Below, piece after piece: positions 49,149 to 57,375 of a DNA stretch of 64,000 bases (within the stretch, counting starts at the first letter, position 1; each line of letters begins with the position of its first letter). Made by a program: the position numbers and the translations under genes. The stretch spans positions 744,001 to 808,000 of the forward strand of contig NZ_CP015961.1 in NCBI RefSeq assembly GCF_001659785.1, written 5' to 3'. This DNA comes from Dietzia timorensis. GTDB taxonomy: Bacteria > Actinomycetota > Actinomycetes > Mycobacteriales > Mycobacteriaceae. Under the pieces are notes generated by a model that made no database searches, was not told the origin of the DNA, and saw only the letters and a list, made by a program, of their open reading frames with translations.

Positions 49149-49211
49149 CGTCGGCATCGGAGGCACCCACGGGGCCACTCCGGTGCCGACGGGGCCACTC
49201 CGGTGCCGACG
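49149..49211. repeat. 20-base tandem duplication within a hairpin
   Basis: GGGGCCACTCCGGTGCCGAC occurs twice head to tail at 49171-49190 and 49191-49210. The end of each copy can pair with CGTCGGCATCGGA at 49149-49161, allowing one G-U pair, so two alternative stem-loops are possible. It lies in the 126-base gap between cyp125 and the epoxide-hydrolase-like gene and could be an attenuator or terminator. The duplication is exact, which suggests it is recent. Confidence 0.75.
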
Positions 49212-49235
49212 TTGGCGTAGGAGAGGAATACGAAC

Positions 49236-50291
49236 ATGGAAGAAGCATTCGGCGGGAAGGTGCGCGCCGCGGGCTCCGCAGACGGCGTCACGATCGCGTA
49301 TCTCGACTGCCCGCCGTCAACAAGTGACACGCCGCAGTCCGGGACGGCGCCGACGATCGTTCTGCTCCACGGATTCCCGCATTTCCACTACACATGGCAC
49401 CGCCAGATCCCGGTGCTACAGGAGGCCGGTTGGCGCGTACTCGCACCGGACATGCGAGGTTTCGGAGCCTCGAGTGCTCCGGTCGGTGCGCAGTATTACA
49501 CGCCCCAACCGATAACCGGCGATATCGAAGCTGTACTAGACGATGCGGGGATAGGCTCCGATGAGCGGGTTGTTCTCTGCGGTTTCGATTTCGGCGCCGG
49601 CGCGGCCTACGACTTCTGCCAGCTCAAGCCCGAACGGGTGGGCGCCGTAGTCGGCTTCGAGAACCCCTTCGTGGCAGCATTCGGAGATCATCCGCCGAGC
49701 CAGGCATTCGCGGCAATGGCCGAGAAGCACTTCTTCCACATGCACTATTTCCAGGAGCCTGGTCGTGCGGAGGCGTCGATGGACGCCAATGCCCGCACCT
49801 TCCTCGAGCGCGTGTTCTGGGCGTTGTCGGCCGACTTTCATTATCTCGACGTGTGGAAGCACCCCGCAGGCACCGACTATCTTGATGCCCTCCCCGAGGC
49901 GCCGTCGCTGCCGTGGACATGGCTGAGCTCCGAGGAAATGGACCGGTACGAGCGCGAGTTCGCACGCACCGGATTCACCGGGCCACTTCAGTGGTACCGC
50001 GCGATCGACGCACAATGGGCCGAGCGTAAGGCTTTCGAGCGCACCACCAACCCCGTGCCGTTCTACTTCGTCTATTCCGAGCATGATCCCGATCTCGAGG
50101 GATTCCACGGGCGCGAGCCGCTCAAGAAACTCGACCGCTACCATGACGACGTACGAGCCGTACGAGCTGTCGGCCGCGCCGGTCACCTCATGCATCTGGA
50201 GGCGACGGACGACGTCAACCGCGAGTTGTTGTGGTGTCTCCGAGATGTCTCGGAGGCGGGGTTACTCGGCGCGGGCGTTACCGACCGGTAG
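49236..50291 (+). CDS. epoxide-hydrolase-like alpha/beta hydrolase
   Basis: A 351-residue alpha/beta hydrolase of the epoxide-hydrolase/haloalkane dehalogenase branch. The oxyanion segment is LLHGFPHFHYTWHRQIP, and the nucleophile position is aspartate in CGFDFGAGAAYDF rather than serine. A cap domain follows and the histidine is in GRAGHLMHLE. It is co-directional with cyp125, 126 bases downstream, and might be co-transcribed across the repeat region. It overlaps the convergent sirtuin gene by 14 bases. A sterol-derived substrate is possible but unsupported. Confidence 0.8.
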   Translation: MEEAFGGKVRAAGSADGVTIAYLDCPPSTSDTPQSGTAPTIVLLHGFPHFHYTWHRQIPVLQEAGWRVLAPDMRGFGASSAPVGAQYYTPQPITGDIEAVLDDAGIGSDERVVLCGFDFGAGAAYDFCQLKPERVGAVVGFENPFVAAFGDHPPSQAFAAMAEKHFFHMHYFQEPGRAEASMDANARTFLERVFWALSADFHYLDVWKHPAGTDYLDALPEAPSLPWTWLSSEEMDRYEREFARTGFTGPLQWYRAIDAQWAERKAFERTTNPVPFYFVYSEHDPDLEGFHGREPLKKLDRYHDDVRAVRAVGRAGHLMHLEATDDVNRELLWCLRDVSEAGLLGAGVTDR

Positions 50292-51069
50292 CCGCGGACA
50301 CGAGCGCGGGCAGGCCCACCGCGGCCGTCGTGCGCCACGACCAGGTGGCCACGGACGTCAGCCCCGTGTCGTCGGGGCTGATCTCGAGAATGGGTACCCC
50401 GCGTTCTGAAGCGACGAGCGGCAGGTTCGCGGCGGGGGTGACAACCCCCGAGGTGCCGACGATGACGACGAAATCCGTCTCGCGCATGGACTCTTCCGCG
50501 CGTTCCCAATCCGACATCGGTAGTGCCTCGCCGAACCACACCACGCCAGGACGGACCAGATTGCCGCACAGGGAACACTTCGGCGGGGAGAGCCGCTCCA
50601 CGGGCTCGACAGGGAACTCGGGGTTGGCGGCGGGCTTCTCGCAGATCGTGCAGCGAAAGGCGAACAGGCTGCCGTGGAGGTGCGCAACATCTTCGGAGCC
50701 GGCCCGTTCGTGCAGATCGTCGATGTTCTGGGTCGTCACGTGCACCCGGCTACCGTGCGATGTGCCCCAGCGGGCGATGGCCTCGTGCCCGGCGTTGGGG
50801 GCTGCGCGCCGCGCGAGCGTGGCGCGCCAGAGATACCAAGCCCACATGGGGTCGGGGTCGGAAGTCCACGAGTCCACGCTCGCCAGCGCCTGGGGATCCA
50901 CCTTCGACCACAGTCCGGTCTGCGCGTCTCGAAACGTGTCGAGCCCGGAGTCGGCGCTCATCCCGGCTCCGGTGAATACCTCGATCCGGGTGGCTTCCCT
51001 GGCCGCAGAGGTAAGCGTCGCAGGAAGCGAATCGTCGGGTCCGAGCACGTTCGAGCCGAAATCGGTCAT
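50278..51069 (-). CDS. SIR2-family NAD-dependent protein deacylase (sirtuin)
   Basis: A 263-residue sirtuin. It has the NAD segment VFTGAGMSADSGLDTFR, the TQNIDDLHERAG active-site segment, LHGSLFAFRCTIC and PPKCSLCGNLVRPGVVWFGE with four zinc cysteines, and GTSGVVTPAANLP. It removes acyl groups from lysines using NAD. Bacterial sirtuins commonly reverse acylation of acyl-CoA synthetases, and the window contains several of those; a link is only inference. Its 3' end overlaps the epoxide-hydrolase-like gene by 14 bases. Confidence 0.9.
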   Translation of the reverse strand: MTDFGSNVLGPDDSLPATLTSAAREATRIEVFTGAGMSADSGLDTFRDAQTGLWSKVDPQALASVDSWTSDPDPMWAWYLWRATLARRAAPNAGHEAIARWGTSHGSRVHVTTQNIDDLHERAGSEDVAHLHGSLFAFRCTICEKPAANPEFPVEPVERLSPPKCSLCGNLVRPGVVWFGEALPMSDWERAEESMRETDFVVIVGTSGVVTPAANLPLVASERGVPILEISPDDTGLTSVATWSWRTTAAVGLPALVSAATGR

Positions 51070-51127
51070 GTCCCAAGGTTAACGGCACCGTGAGGAACTG
51101 AGGGCACACCCCGAAGAATGACGGCGC

Positions 51128-52012
51128 TCAGCCGCGAATGTATTTATCGGCGAAGGTCTCCATGGTCGCGATCTTGTCCTCGACGGGTGCGTCGAAACCG
51201 AGGCCGGACATCATCCACGGCATCACGATGACGTCGGTGACCCCCGCGCCCGCGAGATCTGCGAACCCGGCTGTCCCGAACTTGTCCATCGAGACGACCT
51301 GAATCGCGAACGGTGCGCCGTCGCCGCGATCGGCGAGGCTGCGTCCTCCGGCGCGGAGATTCTGCTCGAGGGTGGCGATGACTTCGGTGAGCTGGTCGAA
51401 CTCGATCATCGCCGAGGTCCACCCCATGCCGACTCGTGCCGCGCGGGACAGCGCCTTCTTCGTATGTCCACCGATGTAGAGCGGGATCGGCTCCGAGGGC
51501 ACCGGCGCGAGAGACATCTCGTCGAACTCGAAGTGCTCGCCGGAATAGGTGAAGAAATCTCCCTCACCTGCGATTCGGAAGATGTCGAGCATCTCGTCCA
51601 CACGGGCGCCGCGCTTGGCGAAAGGAACTCCGCACCACTCGAACTCGTTGGGATCCCAGCCGATCCCGACACCGAGATCGAGCCGATTGTTCGACATGAT
51701 CGCGACAGACGCCGCCTGTCGGAACAGCAGGAGCGGCTGACGCGGGCCGAACTTCACCACTGAGGGGCACATGCGAATCGTCGACGTGGCCTGTGCCATC
51801 GCCATGGCACCGATAAATGGCTCGACCCACGGAGTGTTTTCGTCCCACATCCGCGAGCCGTCCGGGGTGTACGGGTATTCCTTGTCCTGCTTGCGCGGGT
51901 AGAACAGCGAATCGGGAAGCGTGATCCGGGCGAAACCCAGCCGCTCGGCTGCCTGGGCGAGAGGGACAAGCTGGTCAAGCGGGGTGAACGCGATCGGAAT
52001 CGAGAAATCCAC
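51128..52012 (-). CDS. F420-dependent LLM-class oxidoreductase (KstR-linked)
   Basis: A 294-residue luciferase-like protein with AQAAERLGFARITLPDSLFYPRKQDKEYPYTPDGSRMWDENTPWVEP, LLLFRQAASVAIMSNNRLDLGVGIGWDPNEFEWCGVPFAKRGARVDEMLD and IGGHTKKALSRAARVGMGW. The cofactor is probably F420. It follows the NTF2-like gene by 32 bases, so the KstR box at 52589 probably controls both. A place in sterol catabolism is inferred from that operator. Confidence 0.83.
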   Translation of the reverse strand: MDFSIPIAFTPLDQLVPLAQAAERLGFARITLPDSLFYPRKQDKEYPYTPDGSRMWDENTPWVEPFIGAMAMAQATSTIRMCPSVVKFGPRQPLLLFRQAASVAIMSNNRLDLGVGIGWDPNEFEWCGVPFAKRGARVDEMLDIFRIAGEGDFFTYSGEHFEFDEMSLAPVPSEPIPLYIGGHTKKALSRAARVGMGWTSAMIEFDQLTEVIATLEQNLRAGGRSLADRGDGAPFAIQVVSMDKFGTAGFADLAGAGVTDVIVMPWMMSGLGFDAPVEDKIATMETFADKYIRG

Positions 52013-52044
52013 GGCGAAGTTCTCCTCGTCGGTAGTGGCGCCGG

Positions 52045-52515
52045 TCAGGACGCCGGGTGGATGGTGGCCGAGGCGCGTTCGAACTCCCAGAACGCACGCA
52101 GGTTGAGAAGAACGCCGGACGAGTTCACCCGGTAGTTGATGACGATGTCGGTGTCCATCACGTTGTCGCCGAGTCCGACGCGGAGGGTGCCGAGGAACAC
52201 GATCTCGTCGCCGCAGGCGAGTGCGTCGAGCATGTCGAATTCCAGTGAGCTCGTGACCGCGATCGACGCGTCGAAGAAGTCCGAGAGCATCGATTTGCCC
52301 CGCTGCCCGGAGCCGTCTTCGGAATACATCGAAGGGCCGACGGGGTCCTCGACCACGGCGTCGTCGGCGAAGGCGGAAAGCCAGAACTCCTTGTCCCGCG
52401 CCATCGCGCCCGCCCAGGACTTGCGTGCCGCCGCGTATGCGGGGTGCGCTCTCGCGGCCTCGGACGCTCGTGGGGGATGGGGAAGGGAGTCGAAAATCTC
52501 GGCGGCGCTGGACAT
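52045..52515 (-). CDS. NTF2-like/SnoaL-type small protein (KstR-linked)
   Basis: A 156-residue protein of the NTF2-like fold. It has FWLSAFADDAVVEDPVGPSMYSEDGSGQRGKSMLSDFFDAS and DALACGDEIVFLGTLRVGLGDN. Members include ketosteroid isomerases, polyketide cyclases and many orphans; I cannot identify the catalytic Tyr/Asp set of true ketosteroid isomerase by eye. The start at 52515 has GGAGGAG upstream. It is 73 bases after the KstR box and followed by an LLM oxidoreductase in the same direction, so it is a candidate sterol gene of unknown step. Confidence 0.75.
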   Translation of the reverse strand: MSSAAEIFDSLPHPPRASEAARAHPAYAAARKSWAGAMARDKEFWLSAFADDAVVEDPVGPSMYSEDGSGQRGKSMLSDFFDASIAVTSSLEFDMLDALACGDEIVFLGTLRVGLGDNVMDTDIVINYRVNSSGVLLNLRAFWEFERASATIHPAS

Positions 52516-52588
52516 GCGCGCTCCTCCGTCGTCATAAAAGGTGTGCCAGAACCCGCAGTGGAATCCCGTCGGGCGATGATGGCGCAAC

Positions 52589-52602
52589 TGTAACACGTTC
52601 TA
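52589..52602. promoter_or_regulatory. KstR box between the NTF2-like and LLM genes
   Basis: TGTAACACGTTCTA fits TnnAACnnGTTnnA. It lies in the 158-base gap between divergent starts at 52515 and 52674 and could control both directions. Confidence 0.8.
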
Positions 52603-52673
52603 GTTTTGCGGCGAGGGCATTCGGGCGCGGAGTTCCCGTGCGCAGCACACGTGGCGCGGGGCACAATGGGGGC

Positions 52674-53705
52674 ATGAAATTCGCATTGACCCTGGGATAC
52701 TGGGGCGCTCAGCCGCCAACCAACCACGCAGAACTGATTCGGGCGGCGGATGAGGCCGGTTTCGATGCCGTGTACACGGCCGAATCGTGGGGCTCGGATG
52801 CCTTTACCCCGCTCGCCTGGTACGGCAGTCAGACGAAGAACATCAAACTCGGCACCGCTATCGCGCAGATGAGTGCGCGCAACCCCACCAGCACCGCGAT
52901 GCACGCGCTCACCCTCGACCATCTCTCCGGTGGGCGCGCGATCCTGGGGCTGGGCGTGTCCGGGCCGCAGGTCGTCGAGGGGTGGTACGGCGAGCCGTTC
53001 CGCCGCCCGCTCGCCCGTACCCGCGAATACGTCGACGTCGTTCGGCAAGTGCTCGCGCGCGAGGCGCCTGTGACCTCCGAAGGGCCCGCTTACACGCTGC
53101 CGTACCCGGGTGAGGATGCGACCGGGCTGGGAAAGGCTCTCAAGCCGATCGTGCACCCCTTGCGCGCCGACCTGCCGATCTACCTCGCCGCCGAGGGGCC
53201 CAAGAACATCGCGCTCGCCGCCGAGATCGCCGACGGATGGCTCGGTTTTCTCGCGTCACCGCGGCAGGCCGAGCAGTTCAACGCCTGGCTCGACGAGGGG
53301 TTCGCGCGGCCCGGAGCCCGCCGCAGCCGCGCCGATTTCGAGGTCGCGTTCCAGGCGATGGTGCACATCACCGACGAACCGGAACCGGTATTCGACATGT
53401 ACCGGCCGTTCGTCGCGCTGTACGCCGGCGGCATGGGCTCGGAAGACACCAACTTCCACGCCGACGCCATTCGGCGGCTCGGCTTCGACGACGAGGTCGA
53501 GAAGATCACCGAGTTGTTCCGTTCCGGACGCAAGGACGAGGCGGCCGCGGCGGTCCCGAACGAGATGATCGAGGCGATGGCCATCATCGGCAACGAAGAG
53601 CATGTGCGCTCCGAGGTGCGTAAATGGGAGGACGCAGGTATTACGACGATGTGTGTTACCGCCGGAAGCGTCGAGGAGATCCAGGCTTTCGGGCGGCTTA
53701 CCTAG
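52674..53705 (+). CDS. F420-dependent LLM-class oxidoreductase (KstR-linked, plus strand)
   Basis: A 343-residue luciferase-like protein: LGYWGAQPPTNHAELIRAADEAGFDAVYTAESWGSDAFTPLAWYG, SARNPTSTAMHALTLDHLSGGRAILGLGVSGPQVVEGWYG and LPIYLAAEGPKNIALAAEIADGW. The sequence fits F420-dependent enzymes of actinobacterial steroid loci; Rv3520c of M. tuberculosis is the relative I would compare first. It is 71 bases after the KstR box at 52589. Its 3' end overlaps the convergent transporter gene by four bases. The step in sterol breakdown is unknown. Confidence 0.85.
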   Translation: MKFALTLGYWGAQPPTNHAELIRAADEAGFDAVYTAESWGSDAFTPLAWYGSQTKNIKLGTAIAQMSARNPTSTAMHALTLDHLSGGRAILGLGVSGPQVVEGWYGEPFRRPLARTREYVDVVRQVLAREAPVTSEGPAYTLPYPGEDATGLGKALKPIVHPLRADLPIYLAAEGPKNIALAAEIADGWLGFLASPRQAEQFNAWLDEGFARPGARRSRADFEVAFQAMVHITDEPEPVFDMYRPFVALYAGGMGSEDTNFHADAIRRLGFDDEVEKITELFRSGRKDEAAAAVPNEMIEAMAIIGNEEHVRSEVRKWEDAGITTMCVTAGSVEEIQAFGRLT

Positions 53706-54622
53706 GCGCTCGAACTGGACTCGCGCGGCCGCCTCGAGGCCTCGTTCTCGACGGGTGTGCTTCGGGCGCCGCGCCGCCTAATCCCCAGGAAACACGCGGC
53801 GGCACCGATGACGAGCCCGACAACCACACCGAGGTCGGGGCGCTCACCCATGATCGCCCACGACAGCAGCGCCGCCATCGATGGGATGATTCCGAAAAGC
53901 AGCGATACCGCCGCCGCACCTGCTTGCTTGATGGCCGCCATATACAAGGTCGCGGCCACGACCGAGTTCGCCACGACGAGGATCGCCACCATCCAGACTG
54001 CCTGGGGCGCGTTCGTCACCTCTTGCTTCGTGAGGAGCGTGAATACCCCGGCCGGCACGATCGCGGCGACGATCCCAATCGCGTTCGAAGCGACCGGGTG
54101 CCCTGTGGTGAGGTACCGCTGCTGGTAGATGCCGCCACCCGCGAGACCGAACACCGCGAGAACCACCCACAGAACGGCGGCATCGATGCGGCCTACGTCG
54201 AGCAGGCGTCCCGCGAAGGCCGCTCCGATCGCCAGCACCGCGAGCGCCACCGAGGCCGCCCGGCGCCGGTCGAGACGCTCGCCGAGCGCCCGCGTGGCGA
54301 GGGCCGCAGTGAGCACCGGGTTCATCGCGATGATGAGCGCCACGAGCACCGGGGACACTCCCAGGCGCATCGCCTGGTAGCAGCCGACGAACTGCACGCC
54401 CTGGGAGAGAACCCCGACGACGGCGGCGTGCACGGCGAATTTGCCCCGCGGCCATTCCAGCCGGAGGGCCGTCGCAATACATGCAAGGATGACGGCGGAG
54501 GCGACGAATCGCGAGAGAAGCACGATCCCCGGCGTCGCCGCGCGGACTGCCAGGGCGCCGATGGGATAGCCCAGTGCGTAGAAGAACGCGGTAGATAGCG
54601 CGAGCGACGGGGAAATCTTCAT
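53702..54622 (-). CDS. EamA/DMT-family exporter
   Basis: A 306-residue integral membrane protein with about ten hydrophobic segments arranged as two EamA repeats (FFYALGYPIGALAV... and VVLAVFGLAGGGIYQQRYL...). The last 25 residues are charged and cytoplasmic. Members export amino acids or other metabolites. It is divergent from the LysR regulator at 54758, a common pairing in which the regulator controls the transporter, and the palindrome at 54678 fits such a site. The start at 54622 fits the first helix; an upstream extension is not convincing. Confidence 0.86.
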   Translation of the reverse strand: MKISPSLALSTAFFYALGYPIGALAVRAATPGIVLLSRFVASAVILACIATALRLEWPRGKFAVHAAVVGVLSQGVQFVGCYQAMRLGVSPVLVALIIAMNPVLTAALATRALGERLDRRRAASVALAVLAIGAAFAGRLLDVGRIDAAVLWVVLAVFGLAGGGIYQQRYLTTGHPVASNAIGIVAAIVPAGVFTLLTKQEVTNAPQAVWMVAILVVANSVVAATLYMAAIKQAGAAAVSLLFGIIPSMAALLSWAIMGERPDLGVVVGLVIGAAACFLGIRRRGARSTPVENEASRRPRESSSSA

Positions 54623-54677
54623 GCCCTCTATCTTTGTCGTGTGCAAGTGTTGCTGTCCAATGAAGTATTCTGAATCA

Positions 54678-54700
54678 ACCGTTCTCGAATTAAGAACGGT
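54678..54700. promoter_or_regulatory. palindrome in the LysR-EamA promoter region
   Basis: The arms ACCGTTCT (54678-54685) and AGAACGGT (54693-54700) are exact complements around a 7-base AT-rich centre. The site lies midway between the divergent genes and resembles an operator for the adjacent LysR protein. Confidence 0.65.
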
Positions 54701-54757
54701 CGGCAGGGTCTCGTCTGGCACGATAGCTGCGCCGGGCTGCGGTGTTAAGCTGGCGGG

Positions 54758-55645
54758 GTGCCCCGCACCTTTGACATCGTCCCTCTGCGTTCGCTCGTCG
54801 CCGTCGCGACCACCGGCGGTGTCCGCCGCGCAGCTCAGTCCCTGGTCATCACGCAGTCGGCCGTGAGTCAGCACCTCCGGCGCCTCGAAAAGGAATGCGG
54901 AGCCCCGCTCGTCCGCCACGATGGCCGTGGAATCGCATTGACCGAGGACGGCGAGCGGCTCTTGTCGTTTGCTCGAGCAATTCTCGCCGCGCACGACGAT
55001 GCCGTGAGTTATTTCGATAAGGAATCAGACTCGATCGTCATCGGGTCCGCGCAAAATTCTGCGGCGCTCGTGCTGCCCATGCTCGCCGGTCCGCTCCGCG
55101 AGGCGTTCCAGCCGGTCGATGTCAGGCTTCTGCTCGATCGCAACCGCACTGTCCGCGAGCTCCTCGAACGCGGTGAGATAGACATCGCGGTGACCACGAG
55201 GATCGCTCCCGAGATCTCTCCGCGTGAGGAGGGTTTCCGGCTGCGCTGGTTGTGGGGTGCCGGGGTGCCGGATCCGAGTGAGGGTGCGGAGGTGCCGCTG
55301 GTCGTTTTCACCCCGCCGTGCACCTTGCGCCAACCGACCTTCGATACGTGGAGTGCGTCCGGGCGCCGGTGGCGGGTCGCCGCCGAGGTCAACGACCTGG
55401 CGAGCGGACTCGAGGCAGTCCGGCATGGGGTGGGTACCATGCTCGCCCCGGTGATGGAGAAGATGCCCGATGGGCTACGCGAGTTGCCCGGGGCGCCGCC
55501 GGTATCGGCGATCCAACTGGTCGTCGTGCGGACCTCGTCCACCTCGGCAGAGCTCGTCGATACCGCCCGAGCTATTCTCGCCGCGCACGTGGGCACCGAA
55601 CGCGTGGAAACCCAGGACCACTCGCACTTCGCGTTGCCTTCCTAG
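54758..55645 (+). CDS. LysR-family transcriptional regulator
   Basis: A 295-residue LysR regulator. The N-terminal winged helix (residues about 5-62: LRSLVAVATTGGVRRAAQSLVITQSAVSQHLRRLEKECGAPLVRHDGRGIALTEDGERLL) is followed by the effector-binding domain. It starts with GTG at 54758. It is divergent from the EamA-type exporter, which it probably regulates through the palindrome at 54678. No link with steroid genes is visible. Confidence 0.88.
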   Translation: MPRTFDIVPLRSLVAVATTGGVRRAAQSLVITQSAVSQHLRRLEKECGAPLVRHDGRGIALTEDGERLLSFARAILAAHDDAVSYFDKESDSIVIGSAQNSAALVLPMLAGPLREAFQPVDVRLLLDRNRTVRELLERGEIDIAVTTRIAPEISPREEGFRLRWLWGAGVPDPSEGAEVPLVVFTPPCTLRQPTFDTWSASGRRWRVAAEVNDLASGLEAVRHGVGTMLAPVMEKMPDGLRELPGAPPVSAIQLVVVRTSSTSAELVDTARAILAAHVGTERVETQDHSHFALPS

Positions 55646-55781
55646 AATTCGGCGCTGCTCGCGCGGCCTTTCGCGGTGCCGGAGACCCGGTATTTCGCAA
55701 TCGAGTTCTGCGACTTCCCCGGTGGTTTCCGGAAAGGGGTTTCCGGAACGCGGGCAGCTGAGAGGCGAACTATCGGTAAGG

Positions 55782-55795
55782 TAGAACGTGTTCTA
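55782..55795. promoter_or_regulatory. KstR box upstream of the aldehyde dehydrogenase
   Basis: TAGAACGTGTTCTA is identical to the box at 9152. It is 30 bases before the start of the aldehyde dehydrogenase and therefore overlaps its promoter. Confidence 0.86.
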
Positions 55796-55825
55796 TTTGT
55801 TGAATACGCGCGAGGGAAGTAGCCG

Positions 55826-57343
55826 ATGACCACGACAGATGCGACGTCCGGCGTCACAAATGACCACAACGGGAGCGGTGCGATTCCGGGCGGGGCGACG
55901 GCGCGCGAACTGAGCCTGGGGCAGATCCTCGCCATCCAGCAACAGGCGCAGCGCGAGGATCCGCAGCCCAGCGCGAAGGTGCGGCGCGACCGGATTTCGC
56001 GGCTCAAGCAGCTCGTTCTCGACAACGCCGCCGAATTTGCCGCCGCGCTGCAGGAGGATTACGGCTCCCGGCCCGAGGCGCTGTCGACGCTCACAGACAT
56101 CGCGGCCTCGATGCCGGACCTCGACCACCAACGGGGGCACGTCGCCAAATGGATGAAGCCCGATGTGGTTTCCAGGGCGCTTTCCAAGGTCGGCTTCCAC
56201 CAGGAGGTGCGCCACGAACCGAAGGGCGTCGTCGGCGTCATGGGGCCATGGAACTTCCCGCTGTATCTCACGATCGTGCCCGCCGGTTCCGCGCTCGGTG
56301 CCGGTAACCGTGTGATGATCCGACCCTCGTCGTCGACCCCTCGCACCACCGAACTGCTCTGCTCCCTCGGGCCGAAGTACTTCCCGGTCGAGGAGCTCGC
56401 TTTCGCCGGTCCCGAACACGGCCGCGGTGCGGATTTCTCCGTGCTCGATTTCGACCATCTGTTCTTCACCGGATCGCCCAGGGTCGGCCGATCAGTGGCC
56501 GCCGACGCCGCCGCGAACCTCACGCCGGTGACCCTCGAACTCGGCGGGAAGAATCCGGTCGTCGTCGACCCCGAGGCCGATATCGCAGAGGCCGCCGCGA
56601 ATGTTGCGGGCTCGCGAATGGTCAACGGCGGCCAGGTGTGCGTGTGCCCGGATTACGTGTTCGTTCCCCGTTCGAGGCTCGAAGAATTCTGCGACACGGT
56701 GCTGGCTACGTGGGAGTCGAAGTTCGGTGCGATCTCCGGCAACCCGGAATACACCGCCACGATCAACGGCTCGAACTTCACGCGCATCGTGGGACTCATC
56801 GACGACGCCCGCGCGAAAGGGGCCACGGTCCGCCAGGCCGTGCCAGATGGGGAGGAGCTGCCGAACGCGGTCGAGCGCAAGATTGCCCCGACCCTCATCA
56901 CCGGGGTCACCGACGAGATGGAGATCGCCGGGGACGAAGTCTTCGGCCCTGTGCTCAGCGTGTTCGCCTACGACGACATCGCCGAGGCCGTCGAGTACAT
57001 CGGCGCGCGCCCGGATCCGCTGGTGCTGTACTGGTACGGCGAGCGCGGGCCGCGGTTCGACTACGTCGTCGGGCACACCCGCTCGGGCAACGTCTACGGC
57101 AATAATTTCGGTATCGGCATGGTGTCCTCGGCCGTTCCGTTCGGCGGCTCGGGGCAGTCCGGAATGGGCTCTTACCATGGAAAATGGGGATTCGACACGT
57201 TCTCGCGCGACCGCGCGGTCGCGGTCTCCCACTTCGACTACAACGTCGGTGATTTCATGACCCCGCCGTTCGACGCCGCCGCCAAGCGCCAGGCAAGCCT
57301 GTTTCTGAAGGCGATGACTCTGCGGACCAAGTTCCTAGGCTGA
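55826..57343 (+). CDS. KstR-controlled aldehyde dehydrogenase (coniferyl-aldehyde dehydrogenase type)
   Basis: A 505-residue aldehyde dehydrogenase. It has GVVGVMGPWNFPLYLTIVPA, LFFTGSPRVGRSVAADAAA, LELGGKNPVVVDPEADI, the nucleophile in GQVCVCPDYVFVP, and DEVFGPVLSVFAYDDI. The PWNFPLYLT and IRPSSSTPRTTE segments point to the coniferyl-aldehyde/fatty-aldehyde branch. A perfect KstR box lies 30 bases upstream, so this is a sterol gene by regulation. It could oxidise the C26 aldehyde formed by CYP125, or another aldehyde from the side chain; that is inference. It is the only gene of its unit and is convergent with the FadD17-like ligase. Confidence 0.87.
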   Translation: MTTTDATSGVTNDHNGSGAIPGGATARELSLGQILAIQQQAQREDPQPSAKVRRDRISRLKQLVLDNAAEFAAALQEDYGSRPEALSTLTDIAASMPDLDHQRGHVAKWMKPDVVSRALSKVGFHQEVRHEPKGVVGVMGPWNFPLYLTIVPAGSALGAGNRVMIRPSSSTPRTTELLCSLGPKYFPVEELAFAGPEHGRGADFSVLDFDHLFFTGSPRVGRSVAADAAANLTPVTLELGGKNPVVVDPEADIAEAAANVAGSRMVNGGQVCVCPDYVFVPRSRLEEFCDTVLATWESKFGAISGNPEYTATINGSNFTRIVGLIDDARAKGATVRQAVPDGEELPNAVERKIAPTLITGVTDEMEIAGDEVFGPVLSVFAYDDIAEAVEYIGARPDPLVLYWYGERGPRFDYVVGHTRSGNVYGNNFGIGMVSSAVPFGGSGQSGMGSYHGKWGFDTFSRDRAVAVSHFDYNVGDFMTPPFDAAAKRQASLFLKAMTLRTKFLG

Positions 57344-57375
57344 CGGCGCCGTTCCGCCACCTTCGTGGTGCGCCG

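Noticed and set aside
47811-49178. A 455-codon open frame antisense to cyp125
   Set aside because: It is a codon-bias shadow of the P450 gene: high-GC sequence leaves long frames open on the other strand, and its translation is Arg/Gly/Leu/Asp-biased with no domain.
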